Source: Eurosta solidaginis (lineage: Eukaryota; Arthropoda; Insecta; Diptera; Tephritidae). From it: a stretch of 64,000 nucleotides of DNA. The translations under genes were made by a program, and so were the position numbers. The stretch lies in assembly GCF_040869045.1 (NCBI RefSeq), contig NC_090319.1, positions 384,539,601 to 384,603,600 of the forward strand, read 5' to 3'. Shown in pieces: positions 22,449 through 33,355 of this stretch; position 1 is the stretch's first letter, and each line of letters begins with the position of its first letter. The notes under the pieces are model-generated. The model searched no databases. It saw only the letters and a program-made list of their open reading frames with translations, and was not told where the DNA came from.

Positions 22449-24409
22449 TTTTGAATTATTTGTTTCGTTGAAAAAATTGCAAAATTGAAAAAAAAATTTT
22501 CATTAGGACAAAAGCATCTTTGGAAGTTATTAATTTCACGACACCGTAGCAAAACTGACCCCTGTGCGCTCTTCTTAAAAATTTAAAAACTCAACATTGG
22601 TTGTTACTGCTTGTGCCCACAGATTTCCATTGCAATTTGTCACACCCGTCACTGATTAAAATTAGCACATAGCACTCTTGCGTCGTTTCTTTATTGGAAA
22701 TCACGCATCTAATTTATATACTTCATGGAACTGGAAGTTGAATATTCAGAAATTCGCTTTGAAATGATAAAAAGTTCAAAAATTACTTAATTGATGGGTA
22801 AAGAGATATTACTTATAATAAAACCAAAAACGAGCGAAAATGCCCCACCCGTCATTTTGGAATAACCCATTGTGTAAAAAATAAAAATATGTGTAAATAA
22901 ATCTATAAATATCAAATAAATTATCAAATAAAGAAAAACCGTAGAGTAAATCTTCATGTTTATTATTTTTGATATGAATTCTTTATTAGTTAGTCTTGGG
23001 TTTCGATTTTTTTTTTACCAATTTTTAAGAAATTTACGACTACCCTTATTTATTTAATGTTATACTCTTAAGCGTTTAACCCTTTCGCTTAAGAATTTAT
23101 TACCGAATTTCTTTTCCAAGTTAATTAATTTCAACAGAATTCCAATCTTACAAAAAAAAAAAAAAAAATATCCCCGAAAAAGCCGCTTTCACTTTATCTG
23201 TTTCTGATTGATTAGAGTTCTATGAAATAAAAGGGAATTGGAAAAAGTATTTACTCACATGCAATGCAAACAAAAATCTCAGCTAAGCTGACTTCAATTC
23301 AATTGAGCTGCTTTTTAGCCAAAATTGAAATAATTGTAGGACATGTGGTATGAGTTGCGGGGTTGGATATTCTTGTCAGTTGGTGGGCTACTAGATTGTG
23401 CGGACAAAGAGTTTTAGACTTAACTCGTGGAATACCATTCTTTTTTAAACATGACCGTAAAAACTTCGAGACCTCACAAACATTCTGTTTGACCCATCGT
23501 ACATAAGTCTGTTGCCTTAATGCTCAGGAGATAACATAAATTCATTCACTTTAATATTGATTACCCTGAGGATCCAGCGAAGGGAGACAGTTTTTTCCAG
23601 ACCCTATTCCTTATTGGTCTTCTGAGTGTTTTAGTGTGCCTGCTTTCGGCATAAAACATACCCATCTTGTAAGGATCTTGAAAACAGACCAAGTAGCCAG
23701 AAGCTTTCGAATTTTTTAAAACTATATCTGTAGGCATCGTTGCCTCCAATTATTTATGCTATTAGACTGTGTGCTCTCTGATGAGTGGTCTGGTTGCGAT
23801 CATAGCTAATGACGGTGGAAGGTATTTTGTTTAACTCCAATCGATTCTGGTTTTGGTAGAATAAGTGCCAATTGTGAAAATCCTAGCAAGTAAGTAAGAA
23901 ATCAAAGATGAACTTATCTCTCACTTTCGTATCGCTACTGTCCAGGGATCACTGTACTTAATGGCGTTGGAACCAATACTCAGTCCGCCACGTTTAACTC
24001 TGTATGTGCTGGAAGTATTGGTAGGGGGCCTTCGGAAGGCAGTCCGGGTTTAAAGGCTCTTTTATGTCGGTTCAACACGGGGTGCAGCTGCATTCGGGAG
24101 CCTGTCTTGATCAAGAGGTTTGCTATATCAATGTGTAACTAAGTTTTAGTCCCATCCTTTTTCTTAAATGTGAAGTCGAACTGTGTGAGTGTCAGGAGGT
24201 ATGGATAGTGGCTGATAGGAATAATTCCCAGAAACTTCGCCGAATGAAGGAAGATTCCAATACCGGGCCGAATTCCTCAAAGATTACCTTGACGATCTGG
24301 TAGCTATCGTACACAGTGTGTTTGAATTAGCAGGGGAAATGAAAACTTTATACTCTCATCCTTAAAGAAGGAATGAATGTTTCACTACCATTCAATGAAC
24401 AGGAGGAAA
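22449..24409. other. Gene-free stretch
   Basis: No gene recognised. A 17-nt poly-A run lies near 23152-23168. The part from about 23850 to 24410 is less AT-rich and may be older RTE-like sequence leading into the relic at 24410, but I could not translate it convincingly. Confidence 0.4.
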
Positions 24410-24555
24410 ACGCAAAATCCGGACGACGGTCTACCGGCCGAGCTGATGAAACAAGCATTTGATGAGTTGATGAAGAGCATTTATAAACCCTCAAAATATT
24501 GTCGGATGAGTGGATGTCTGAAGATTGGGATTTAGGTATGCATTTTCAGATTTGC
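24410..24555 (+). pseudogene. RTE-like reverse-transcriptase fragment
   Basis: With one frameshift near 24422 the sequence reads DDGLPAELMKQAFDELMKSI and, after another shift, LSDEWMSEDWDLG. This matches the start of the RT domain in RTE-like dipteran LINEs (G-x-D-G-(L/I)-P-A-E-L ... W-x-x-E-x-M-P-x-D-W-N-L). Catalytic motifs downstream are absent. It is a short broken relic; direction and order are compatible with the scrap at 21395, but they need not be one insertion. Confidence 0.55.
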
Positions 24556-27254
24556 CAGCCGAGGAAAAGGGGTCATAGAATGAGTAGAGTTGAGAGAGAC
24601 AGGTCGAGGAAGGGTTGATCTCTCTTTGTGCTTGTAATTTACGTTAGTAATGGTGGTTCAGGAATAAATTAGTTACAAACGACACAGGTTGAGATCTCGA
24701 ACAGCAATTTTATTTTGATCCTGAGAAGCTTCTTATTTCGTTCTTCTATTATTTTGAGCAGTCGTGCAACCCTTTGTCTTTTCGCTGCACTTTCTCCATA
24801 TCTTCGTCAAGCTCAATAAGACATAAGAAGGTATATAATTTTTTAGGGGCGGTCCTTTGAAACTTTTTTAGTTAATATGGGTGCCGAAACAGTCTAGTTA
24901 TTTAAGTATTAATTTTTAGGTCAACATCTCAGAATTATGTACAGAAAAGCCCGTCTTTGTGTTTGTTTCATTAACGCCTCAGCTTATGTCAAAATGTACC
25001 AAGTTTAAGCTCAGATAGGGCATCGTTAGGGCCACAGTCGATGTGGATGCATTCTGTCTAATCTGATATCGCCTCATCCCCTCGATTTTTGTAAGGTCAC
25101 AAGTTAACGCTACTTGAAATGATATTTTCCTAACTATGCTTCTTGCTTACAAAAACTTCCCCTCTTTGTGGTGAATTCGATTTCCAGCATGCAAACCCAC
25201 TCTTAAAATTAGTAGCAGGGGAAAATGAGCATAGCGAACTTTCCATTACTATCAATCAACACTTACGAGTGCTTTTTGCTATTAAAAGCCAACAACAGCT
25301 GATAAATGATTACAATGGAAGTTTAAAACAGCACAGCGTACTTAACACTCACTTCCCCACAAGTTTGTTTGAAGCGAGGAGGTTCCAGACCAAAACGTTC
25401 GCAAGGAAACTTTGAGTAGTCATAGTCATTTCCAGGGAGAGAGTTAGCATTTCGCAGCCTTCCAGTACCGGAAATATGCGAGAGCAACGGAGAATGCGCG
25501 CTCAAATTAGAAATTTCTAATAAAAGAACAATCAGCCCCAAAAAAACCGTGCATAGTTGAGCGCCAAAACAAGAAATGTGGATATGCACGCCGACGGTGT
25601 CATCAATACAAATAACAGCTCCGCCTATTTTCCTAGCAACACAAATACAATGTCACAACGTACATACATATATGTAACGGCGCATTTATACGTACACATG
25701 TGTTATCTACGTACATATTTTATTGTTGTACTGGGCATAGACCACTCCCACGCAGCCATATTTGAATGAAATGTTGAAAATTTGCTCAATTTTTGTGGAG
25801 TTCCCTTGAAGTCGTCGGAGTGTTGGTTTTTGGTATTGCTTTGGTGGAATGCGAGGGAATACCGACTTGACAGACGGTCGATATTTTTGAGTATACTTGT
25901 CTTTTCCTAGCCTTTTATATTTCAGTATCTTAGCTTTGTGCTTTTTGTGTTTGAATATAAGAAAAAAATTTGTGGCAGGATATTTGAGGTGAAGGAACAA
26001 CATGAAAATTGTCGAAACGTGTCCTACAAGCGTATCGTACAGGCATATCAATGCAAAGGTAATAAATTTTAGGTTACATCTATTGGCATTGTTGTCGTAC
26101 TCGTTGTCGTCGTCATAGTTGAGTTTACATACATGCATGCATAAACAATAAATGTCTATATGCCTATGTATGTATGTGGCACTTGAGTCAATTTGGCAGT
26201 AAGGAGGAAGTGTGTTATGCTAGTTGTTGTTGTATTTAGCGGAAAAATGGTAGTATGATTGTGTGCGTTTGGACGGAAGACAGTGTATATGATAGTATGC
26301 AATTGCCAAGCAACTGTGGTGACAGTTAGAAAAGCACAAACGTATGGTGTTGTTGCTGTTATGTTCCATATACCACTTGCCTTTCATTTGTTATGATTCT
26401 GGCTGCTGTGCGTAGGCGACGGCGGCGAGGCATTGAAATTGTTGGCTCTGATTATTTACTACATTGATAATTTATATAAGTTGGTATGTATATATACATG
26501 TATAATGTACTTTGTAAATGTACATATACATATGTATGTATATTTATATTAGACTGGGTCGAATTGAAAAATGTGCAAAAACGACCTTAAGTTTGCAGCT
26601 TAAGAGAGAGTCTCGTAAATAATTTTTTTCCGATTCTTAAGTATAGTATCACCCTATCTGGGCTGACAGTTCAAAAACACATCACATAAAACTTTTGAAG
26701 AACGCCCTGTTTGGTTTGAAGAACGCCTTTATTCAGAAGTTTTTTAAATAAATTACAAATAACAAAGTTTAGATGAATGGATGTCCAGACGTTTGTCTTT
26801 GGGACTCAATCATGTCAGAACGCCTGGACGAGTTTTAATGAAACTTTGCACTCCTATAGCCTTTAGTTCTATTGGTCATAGGACTGAGAACAGTTACTTT
26901 TGAATAATATTTTATTAGTTTGGTGGCTCAGTAACCCTAGAACGGCTGAATGCATTTGGATGAAAGGTGACACAGAGGAAGATAATATACAGATCTATTG
27001 GTTATACTATTTTATTGAAGAAGGCATGGATGGGGTCTTACCCCTCAGAACCAGTAGCTTTTTGTACAGCTTAGAGAGTAATATTAAGTCTACGGATTTT
27101 ACAGAGGTATAATAAATTTGACAAAAGTTTGCAGATGCTACCTAGATTTCCAATAAATAGAGAGCTGAGTGTCCCCTCCCAGAAACCCTTACGCTTATTT
27201 GTCTTACACCAATCCCTCTGCGTCATGTTCCGTAAATCCTTCTTGAATATAAGC
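24556..27254. other. Gene-free stretch with weak open frames
   Basis: No recognised gene. The frames at 25143-25415 (+, 90 codons) and 25707-26138 (-, 143 codons) show no domain or signal peptide I know. The latter is rich in Lys/Tyr/Asn as expected from translated AT-rich DNA. Dinucleotide-rich TATGTA tracts occur near 26480-26550. Confidence 0.4.
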
Positions 27255-27720
27255 TCCGTTCGGGCTACATGCAGGATAATTTCGGAACTACTTTCGGATC
27301 ATTTCACGGATTTGAATCACTATTTGCTTTCATTTTTGGATCATTTCGGGATAATTTTTGCGTTGTTTTTTGCGATAAAGTATAATTTCGAGATTGTTTG
27401 TACATTCGGAGTAATTTTTCAAGGCTGTTCGAGAGCTATATCGGATTGATTGTTACGGGATATTTCTGAACTGACTGAGACTGTTAACAGAACAAGGTGT
27501 TTCAGAGGAATATTATTCCTTATCGTTTTAAAGAATCCAGAATTTCCCTTCTTTTATGGATCATTACCGGTTTATCTCCGGACTATTTAGATATTGTGTG
27601 TGCTTTAATTTATGGATCTCTTCAAGATTTTTTGCTGGACTATCTCGGTACTATTCCACGACCATGTCTGTGTATATCGCAATATTTCTATGTTGTATTT
27701 TTTTCGTGCGGGATGGGCCG
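27255..27720 (+). repeat. 11-bp-period TTTCGG array (X2)
   Basis: Units include TTCGGAACTAC, TTTCGGATCAT, TTGGATCATTT and CGGGATAATTT, continuing through about 27480 and again at about 27540-27715 (TATGGATCATT, CCGGACTATTT). Same family as 7745-8270. The three plus-strand open frames here are by-products. Confidence 0.65.
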
Positions 27721-28309
27721 CTAATATGTGCTAGGATGAGCATAAGTTCATAAAAAAAAATCTAAAATAAAGCGTTCTAAGATAGGGTGTTTTAGTAACA
27801 AATCTTGCGATGCGGTGTTTATAAAATATATTCTCAATTGGAAAGTTTTCGAATTGATTGCCGAGATAAGATGATATTTCACTCAGCAGTAGATTTTTGG
27901 TTGGATTTTTAGAATTGATATGTCATTGTACTGGTCTTGAAGTGTTCCAAATTTCCATTTAATATCGTTTTAAACTTTAAAATCGTTTTGTCTGCTTAAA
28001 GAGCTGTATTCATTATAAGCTTTTATTTAGTTTCACTTGACTGTTATCTGTAATCAAATCTTGCAAGTTAAATTTGATACACGTCCCGGTGTCCGATTGA
28101 GCTGAAATTTTGCATGCATGTATAACTCCGATGACAATGCAATATTACTTTGCGAGAATTCGATAAATTAATCGATAACAGAGTTATCGGTAAAGATTTG
28201 TGCTCACAAGCAATAAAAGCCTAAACCCGGCCTAGCTACAGCGGTACCTATCCGTGGAGTCTGAGACTTAGGCGATTGTTGCTTGTAACCATAGATATTT
28301 ATATTACAT
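27721..28309. other. Unassigned sequence
   Basis: No gene. At about 28090-28145 the text GTCCGATTGAGCTGAAATTT ... CGATGACAATGCAAT is a short match to 52045-52095, suggesting a dispersed repeat fragment. Confidence 0.4.
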
Positions 28310-28376
28310 ACTAGAAGACCCGGCAGACGTTGTCCTGCCCTAAAGTTGGCCTATCTGCATACATTTAAATAAGCTT

Positions 28377-28550
28377 TTCCGTCTGATTCTGCCTTCCCTC
28401 CCTCTTTACTTTTTCCTAATCCTTTTATTCACTCCTCCCTCCGTCTTTTTCGCTTTATCTATCTCAATCTTCGTCTCATTCTATCCCTTTCTCAATCTCC
28501 TTCTCTCTTTTCCCTCCTCTCAATTTCTTCTCATTCTTCTGCATCCCTTA
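28377..28550 (+). repeat. Polypyrimidine tract
   Basis: About 170 bp almost entirely of C and T, for example CTTCCCTCCCTCTTTACTTT and TCTCTCTTTTCCCTCCTCTC. Low complexity; no coding meaning. Confidence 0.8.
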
Positions 28551-28583
28551 TTGCCTGTCCCAGAGGGTGATATGTATTTTATT

Positions 28584-28684
28584 CCAGTCCCAGTCCCAGT
28601 CCCAGTCCCACTCTGAGTCTCAGTACCAGTCCCACTCCGAGTCTCAGTCCCAGTCCTAGTCCTAATCCCAGTCCCAGTCCTGGC
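28584..28684 (+). repeat. CCCAGT hexamer array
   Basis: About 100 bp of (CCCAGT)n with variants CTCAGT and CCTAGT. On the minus strand it reads as Gly-Thr repeats in a 66-codon frame (28520-28720), a by-product. Confidence 0.85.
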
Positions 28685-28709
28685 CCAGGATATATTACTC
28701 TGTACTAAA

Positions 28710-28870
28710 GCACTCATCAACAGCTTTCATTTGATATCCATATTGCATAAACACTGTCTAGGCATTCACTGGCCCACGTTTTGGCCTATATCTCGGGAAG
28801 CTAGTCACCCAGGGATATGAAAATTACCCTCTCCACCACTAAAGACTCTCCTGAATTAAAAAAAATTTCA
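28710..28870 (-). repeat. Degenerate 130-bp satellite unit
   Basis: AGCACTCATCAACAGCTTTC then ATTTGATATCCATAT ... GGCCTATATCTCGGGAA follows the order of the inverted 130-bp unit at 51411-51745 (CTCATTAACACCTTTCATTT ... GGCGATATC) with many substitutions. Confidence 0.5.
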
Positions 28871-29275
28871 TAGTACCTCTAAATCGCGGGCCCCCTCAGA
28901 AACCCCCCACCCTCTCGGCGGGCCTGGTGATGTGCTATACTTGATATCATTCGCTATAATATTTTTTATTGATAAGCAGGTTGTTTAATTAAACACCAAG
29001 CAATTACACGGAAGTATATCCACACCACCTGAAAATATGAGTACCACTGCGTATACGTAACATTTTATTATTACGTATAAACAAATAAAAAAAATTGCAA
29101 TAAAATAATATTGCGACTATAAACTGAGATATAACCTATCCTATCTCTCAAGTTAGATCAAACTACACACGGGGTGCAAAACAAATTCAAAATCGGTTCA
29201 GTAGTTTAGGAGTCCATCGCGCCCAAAAAGTTTGTGACACGTGTTTTTTATATATTGAGAATAACGAACTGCGAG

Positions 29276-29791
29276 AACGACGGACACGAACCGCTGTAGC
29301 AATTCCATGCCATTACTACGCGGGTATGGGATTCACCATACCCTTTTATATGAGAAAATGTTCATACCACGTGGTGAATCCCACGCTTACTTCAATGTTC
29401 TTTGTTCAGAGGGATGGTGAATAACCTACAGCGGCTCAAGAACGCAGGTAACTTCGCAGGTACAACGAACGTAGAAGTTAGGCTGTTATCGCTAAATGTT
29501 GCTTACTTTTCTGCGCACTTGATTTTGTTTTACAGATTTTTGGCGATGAAATTTTAGCTAAGCGAAAGTTGGAATTTTATTTTAAAACAGATTTAACCCA
29601 CAGAGCAGAGATCTGGAATGAGTAGTTGTAAACTGAATGCGACATAGGTAAAGTCACAATAAAATATGATTATAAGTTAGTTAACACTGTTTGACACAAT
29701 TTTATATGTGCTCTCAGTCAAAAACGCTTCAACTAACTTAGCCACATTTTATTTCGATTATGAATATGCCCCAATATATTCGGATCATGAT
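29276..29791. other. Unassigned sequence
   Basis: No gene recognised. Contains a short inverted match around ACCACGTGGTGAATCCCA near 29367. Confidence 0.35.
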
Positions 29792-30071
29792 ATAAATAAA
29801 ATTAAAGAAAAAAAAATTTTTTTAAATAAGCTTTTGTTATTGGTTAATGAAATTAACTAAAAAGTAAAAAATAAAATTAAAGAAAAATTTTTTTAAAATA
29901 AGCTTTTATTATTGGTTGATAAAATTAACTAAAAAGTAAAAAATAAATTGACTGTAAAAAAATATAACACTTTATAAGTTCATTGTAACCTTTAACCAGA
30001 ATTAGGCTTCTTCGTCGACAAAAAAATTCCATATTGTACATAATTATATATTATTAACATTAAAACTTTAA

Positions 30072-30418
30072 GGTTCGCTTCGAGCTCAAGGCTAGAACAA
30101 TAATTTTTTTCTAATGATAATTATTGTTATTTTTTAATTTTTGTAAATTTGAAAAATTGTATTTTGTTTTTGGAATAGTAAAAGAAAATTTTATACAATC
30201 TGCCATAGCTGCGCAGCTAGATCCATTTCGAAGGGTGCTAAGCCCTCATCATCAGTACGCTTTAGGCATGCTGCCCTAACCATTTAGCTATACAGCGGTG
30301 GTTTCTACTTACTATTCCAAAAACAAAAAACAATTTTTCAAATTTAGAAAAATTAAAAAATAACAATAATTATCATTAGAAAAAAATTATTGTTCTGGCC
30401 TTGAGCTCGAATCGAACC
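30072..30418. repeat. Inner palindrome 1
   Basis: Left arm about 30077-30180 (GAGCTCAAGGC ... AACAATAATTTTTTTCTAAT) and right arm about 30310-30418 (ATTAGAAAAAAATTATTGTT ... GCCTTGAGCTC). The loop is about 130 bp and holds a tRNA-like sequence. Confidence 0.68.
30207..30312 (-). other. tRNA-like sequence in the hairpin loop
   Basis: On the minus strand TAGCTAAATGG fits the Pol III A box and CCTTCGAAATGG partly fits a B box. Spacing is about 12 nt longer than in a standard tRNA and the B box is imperfect. More likely a SINE head or chance than a working tRNA gene. Confidence 0.3.
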
Positions 30419-30479
30419 TTTAATCATTTATCAATAGGCCGATAAACACAAAAACAATTAAAACTTTAAAGCTAAATTA

Positions 30480-30645
30480 ATAAATCTTACAGTTTATATG
30501 ACAGTCCTAATTGTTCTAATAAAAGCGTGTTAAATTTTGATGGTAGAATTAAGAACATTTAGGACCTCCTTTTCTTGCTATCACAATGTAACACGCTTTT
30601 ATTAGAACAAATAGGACTGTCATATAAACTGTAAGATTTATACAT
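30480..30645. repeat. Inner palindrome 2
   Basis: AAATCTTACAGTTTATATGA ... AGCGTGTTA (about 30484-30532) is repeated inverted as TAACACGCT ... TCATATAAACTGTAAGATTT (about 30589-30639). Near-perfect arms, loop about 56 bp. Confidence 0.72.
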
Positions 30646-30858
30646 TTAGGTTTAAAGTTTTAATGTTAAAAATATATAATTATGTAAAATATGGAATTTT
30701 TTTGTCGCAGACGAAGAAGCATAATTCTCGTTGAAGGTTACAATGAAAGTTTTATATTTTTTTACAGTCAATTTATTTTTTACTTTTTAGTTAATTTTAT
30801 TAACCAATAATAAAAGCTTATTTTTAAAAAAGTTGTTTTCTTTAGTTTTATTTTAAGT

Positions 30859-33004
30859 ATGCTTCTCATTTCACCAAACTGTGAAAAACCAAATACATAT
30901 GTCAAAACAACCGCAGCGCTGCAGGGACATTCAGAGGAGCTATAGATAATTTCATGTTCAAAATAATGATATACAATACCAAAATCGGATGTTGAATAAT
31001 TAAGTTACAATAAAAAATAATATCGGACGTATTTGCCAGGATAAAAGATCTTTTTTTGCCCTGGTCCCTTCAACATAAGCGCCAAATTTAATGGCGTTCT
31101 TTTGCAACCATTTGTTTCGTATTTGGTCCTACCCAGTCTAATGTACATGCATTAGTATATACAAACATATATACTTATGTGCTCTGAAAGTATTTAGGGA
31201 CGCATAATTTTTCATGCTGGTGCTGTTAGTAATGTGAGAGAAGGTCATCGAAATGTCAAAAGTTGCATTTGGAAATTAACAATTGTAATGTACTGTGTTC
31301 TTGAAAACTTATGCACATATTTAAGCACATGCATACACACATATACACATATATGTATATGTTAACAGTAACCTTAGGATAGATCGCAATTAAAAGAGAA
31401 ATGTAGGGCTTAAACGTGGAAATAAGAAAGTGCTAGATCGTCTCATCAGCAATGTAAAATTGCTTAAGATAAGCTCAGTCCGATTAATAATTCGAAGCAT
31501 TTTACATAAATAACTTGAATTACTACAGAAAATCAATATGTGAGGTCAAGTGGGTCGACTTTTTTAGTATAGTTGAATCCATATCTACCGCTAGAGGAGG
31601 TGATCTCTAAATCCTGAATATAACTTTTTCGTGTACAGATCCAGCCCGGACACTTTGAATTTGATTTTAGTATACACTTTAAGCCATGTGTTATTAAGTT
31701 ACCGATGAGAGGACTGGGTGTCATCAAAACTTGGTTCCTATAAGTCAGGAGAACCGGATTGTACAGTCGGTTTAACACGGCAATAAAATGCGGAACTTAT
31801 CAAACCATGGTTAAATGTAATGTTTGTAAGTTGTCTAAAAGTTTCGAAAGATGTCTGGAAGACTATGTCAGAAGATAGATTGACTGCTGATCGCTTGTAT
31901 TTTAAGCCCAACATGCATATGTTGAAAGCTGAGCAACCGAAACCGCATTCCACTCTTTGGCATCTGTCATTGGCCCCTTGAGCTCATAAATATATACTGG
32001 TAATATTTAAATAAATCAGGTGCCTTTAATAATTTTCTTTCGAAGCAATCATTTTGGCCTTAATAAACCTGTAAATGAACGAATGCCCATAGAAGGACTA
32101 ACACAGTGAAAGGTATAAATGCGATTCCCAAACTTGTAAGTAGAAGCACAGAGCAATGGTGTTTTCTCCTCGTTACTTGTTAATGAACTAAGACGATTCA
32201 TGGAGGTGTAGGAGGTTTGGTTATTGTCTAAACATTGGATTCGTTTGTGTCTAAAAATTCCCTCAAGCCGAGGAAGTCAAGTATTTGGGACCAGTATACT
32301 CTAAAAAAGTCAAAAGCCACGTTAATCCCGTTGTAAGATAGTTATGCAGCAAGCCGCGTTAAGACCTTGACAGTTTGTCGCCATAGTTGGATAACTACGC
32401 AGGCAATACCTCATTTGATTGTCGGCTACTGATCAGTATCTTCCTTGGGTGCCTTATTCCATAATATAAGTATTTTGTAGATATGGACTACCAAGTAACA
32501 GTTTTCTATGGGAACTCACCCCAGAACTGAAAGCTTCCGACCTACACCGAATTTTTAATTTCTCAGCCAATTCATACTCACGTCTGTCTGATTTCTTTCT
32601 ACTATCTTCTTTTTGTGAGACGCTTCTCTTCTTGGCGTGTAAATGCGACACACGATCCGCTTATGTATTTTTCGATCGGTTGGAAGCCGTTTTACCTGGA
32701 GCTGGATATGAGCACCTGGCGGGCTTCGACGAAGGCGATCAGTCCTAATTTGATTTATAAAATTCTCGTGTGACAGTGCTTGTGGTTGAACTCTTTCGAA
32801 ACGCCTCGACCGATTCTCATGAAATTTTGTGATCATATTGAGTCGGTTTGAAAATCGGATCTTATATATTTTTCTTACCCGAGAACGGAAGGGGTGGTTC
32901 ACCCCTTAGGATTTATTTATACAAAAAATTTGTTGTTTCTAATTTTTTATGAAAGAGTATTAAAAAATATATTCAACCAACCCCCTGTGACTGGGAATAA
33001 GGGG
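30859..33004. other. Gene-free stretch
   Basis: No recognised gene; frames at 31533-31953 and 32454-32902 (minus) lack motifs. The part at about 32740-32905 (AAATTCTCGTGTGACAGTGC, GATTCTCATGAAATTTTGTG, GGGGTGGTTCACCCC) resembles a widespread insect interspersed repeat whose class I cannot name. Confidence 0.4.
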
Positions 33005-33165
33005 TGGAGAAAAATAAAAAAGAACTATAGGGAAGAAAAACGAGGAAAGGGGAAAGAGAAAGCAAAAGAGATATAGTTCGACGAAGATAGAGAGGTAGGG
33101 ATAAAAACAGCGGGAGTGGGAGAAGAAGACGGAGCTAGAGCGAAAAAAAGGATGGAAAAGGCGGA
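33005..33165 (+). repeat. Polypurine tract
   Basis: About 160 bp with strong A/G bias, for example AAAACGAGGAAAGGGGAAAG and GGGAGTGGGAGAAGAAGACG. Frames here are by-products. Confidence 0.7.
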
Positions 33166-33180
33166 GTGACTTAAATTAAA

Positions 33181-33355
33181 AACAAGTAAGAACGGAACTG
33201 TCTTCGGCTGTGCCGAAGACTTCATACCTTTCATGAATGGGGCTGAACAATAATCTTATCCCGTTCGTAATCTCCGAATAATCGGATGTATAAGATAAGA
33301 AATATATAGTGAACAGATCTACATACCTAAACGATTTTTAAGAGAAATATAAAAT
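33181..33355 (-). mobile_element. Mini-me/DINE-like family I, copy C (truncated)
   Basis: Hairpin end AACAAGTAAGAACGGAACTG with stem GTCTTCGGC/GCCGAAGAC at about 33200-33220. The match to copies B and D runs to AAATATAAAATAAA and stops abruptly where family II begins. Confidence 0.75.

Larger units (their letters stand above)
28310..29275. mobile_element. Dispersed insect repeat with CCGGCAGACG terminus
   Basis: Begins ACTAGAAGACCCGGCAGACG followed by TTGTCCTGCCC and ends with AAAATCGGTTCAGTAGTTTA ... GTTTTTTATATATTGAG. Both ends are motifs I know as common in insect interspersed repeats, but I cannot name the family. Inside are a polypyrimidine tract, a CCCAGT array and one degenerate 130-bp satellite unit. 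A related CCGG(G)TGTCTGC end closes the element at 34497 in the opposite orientation. Confidence 0.45.
29792..30858. mobile_element. Composite fold-back element
   Basis: Outer arms at about 29792-30075 and 30650-30858 are inverted copies (AAAATTAACTAAAAAGTAAA ... ATTGACTGTAAAAAAATATA against TATATTTTTTTACAGTCAAT ... TTTACTTTTTAGTTAATTTT). A unit of about 79 bp is tandemly duplicated in the left arm. Two separate smaller palindromes sit inside. There is no coding frame. Fold-back/palindromic MITEs are the closest known type. Confidence 0.65.

Noticed and set aside
25707..26138. 143-codon minus-strand frame as a host gene
   Set aside because: No recognisable domain or signal peptide, composition as expected from AT-rich DNA, and no splice context I could support.
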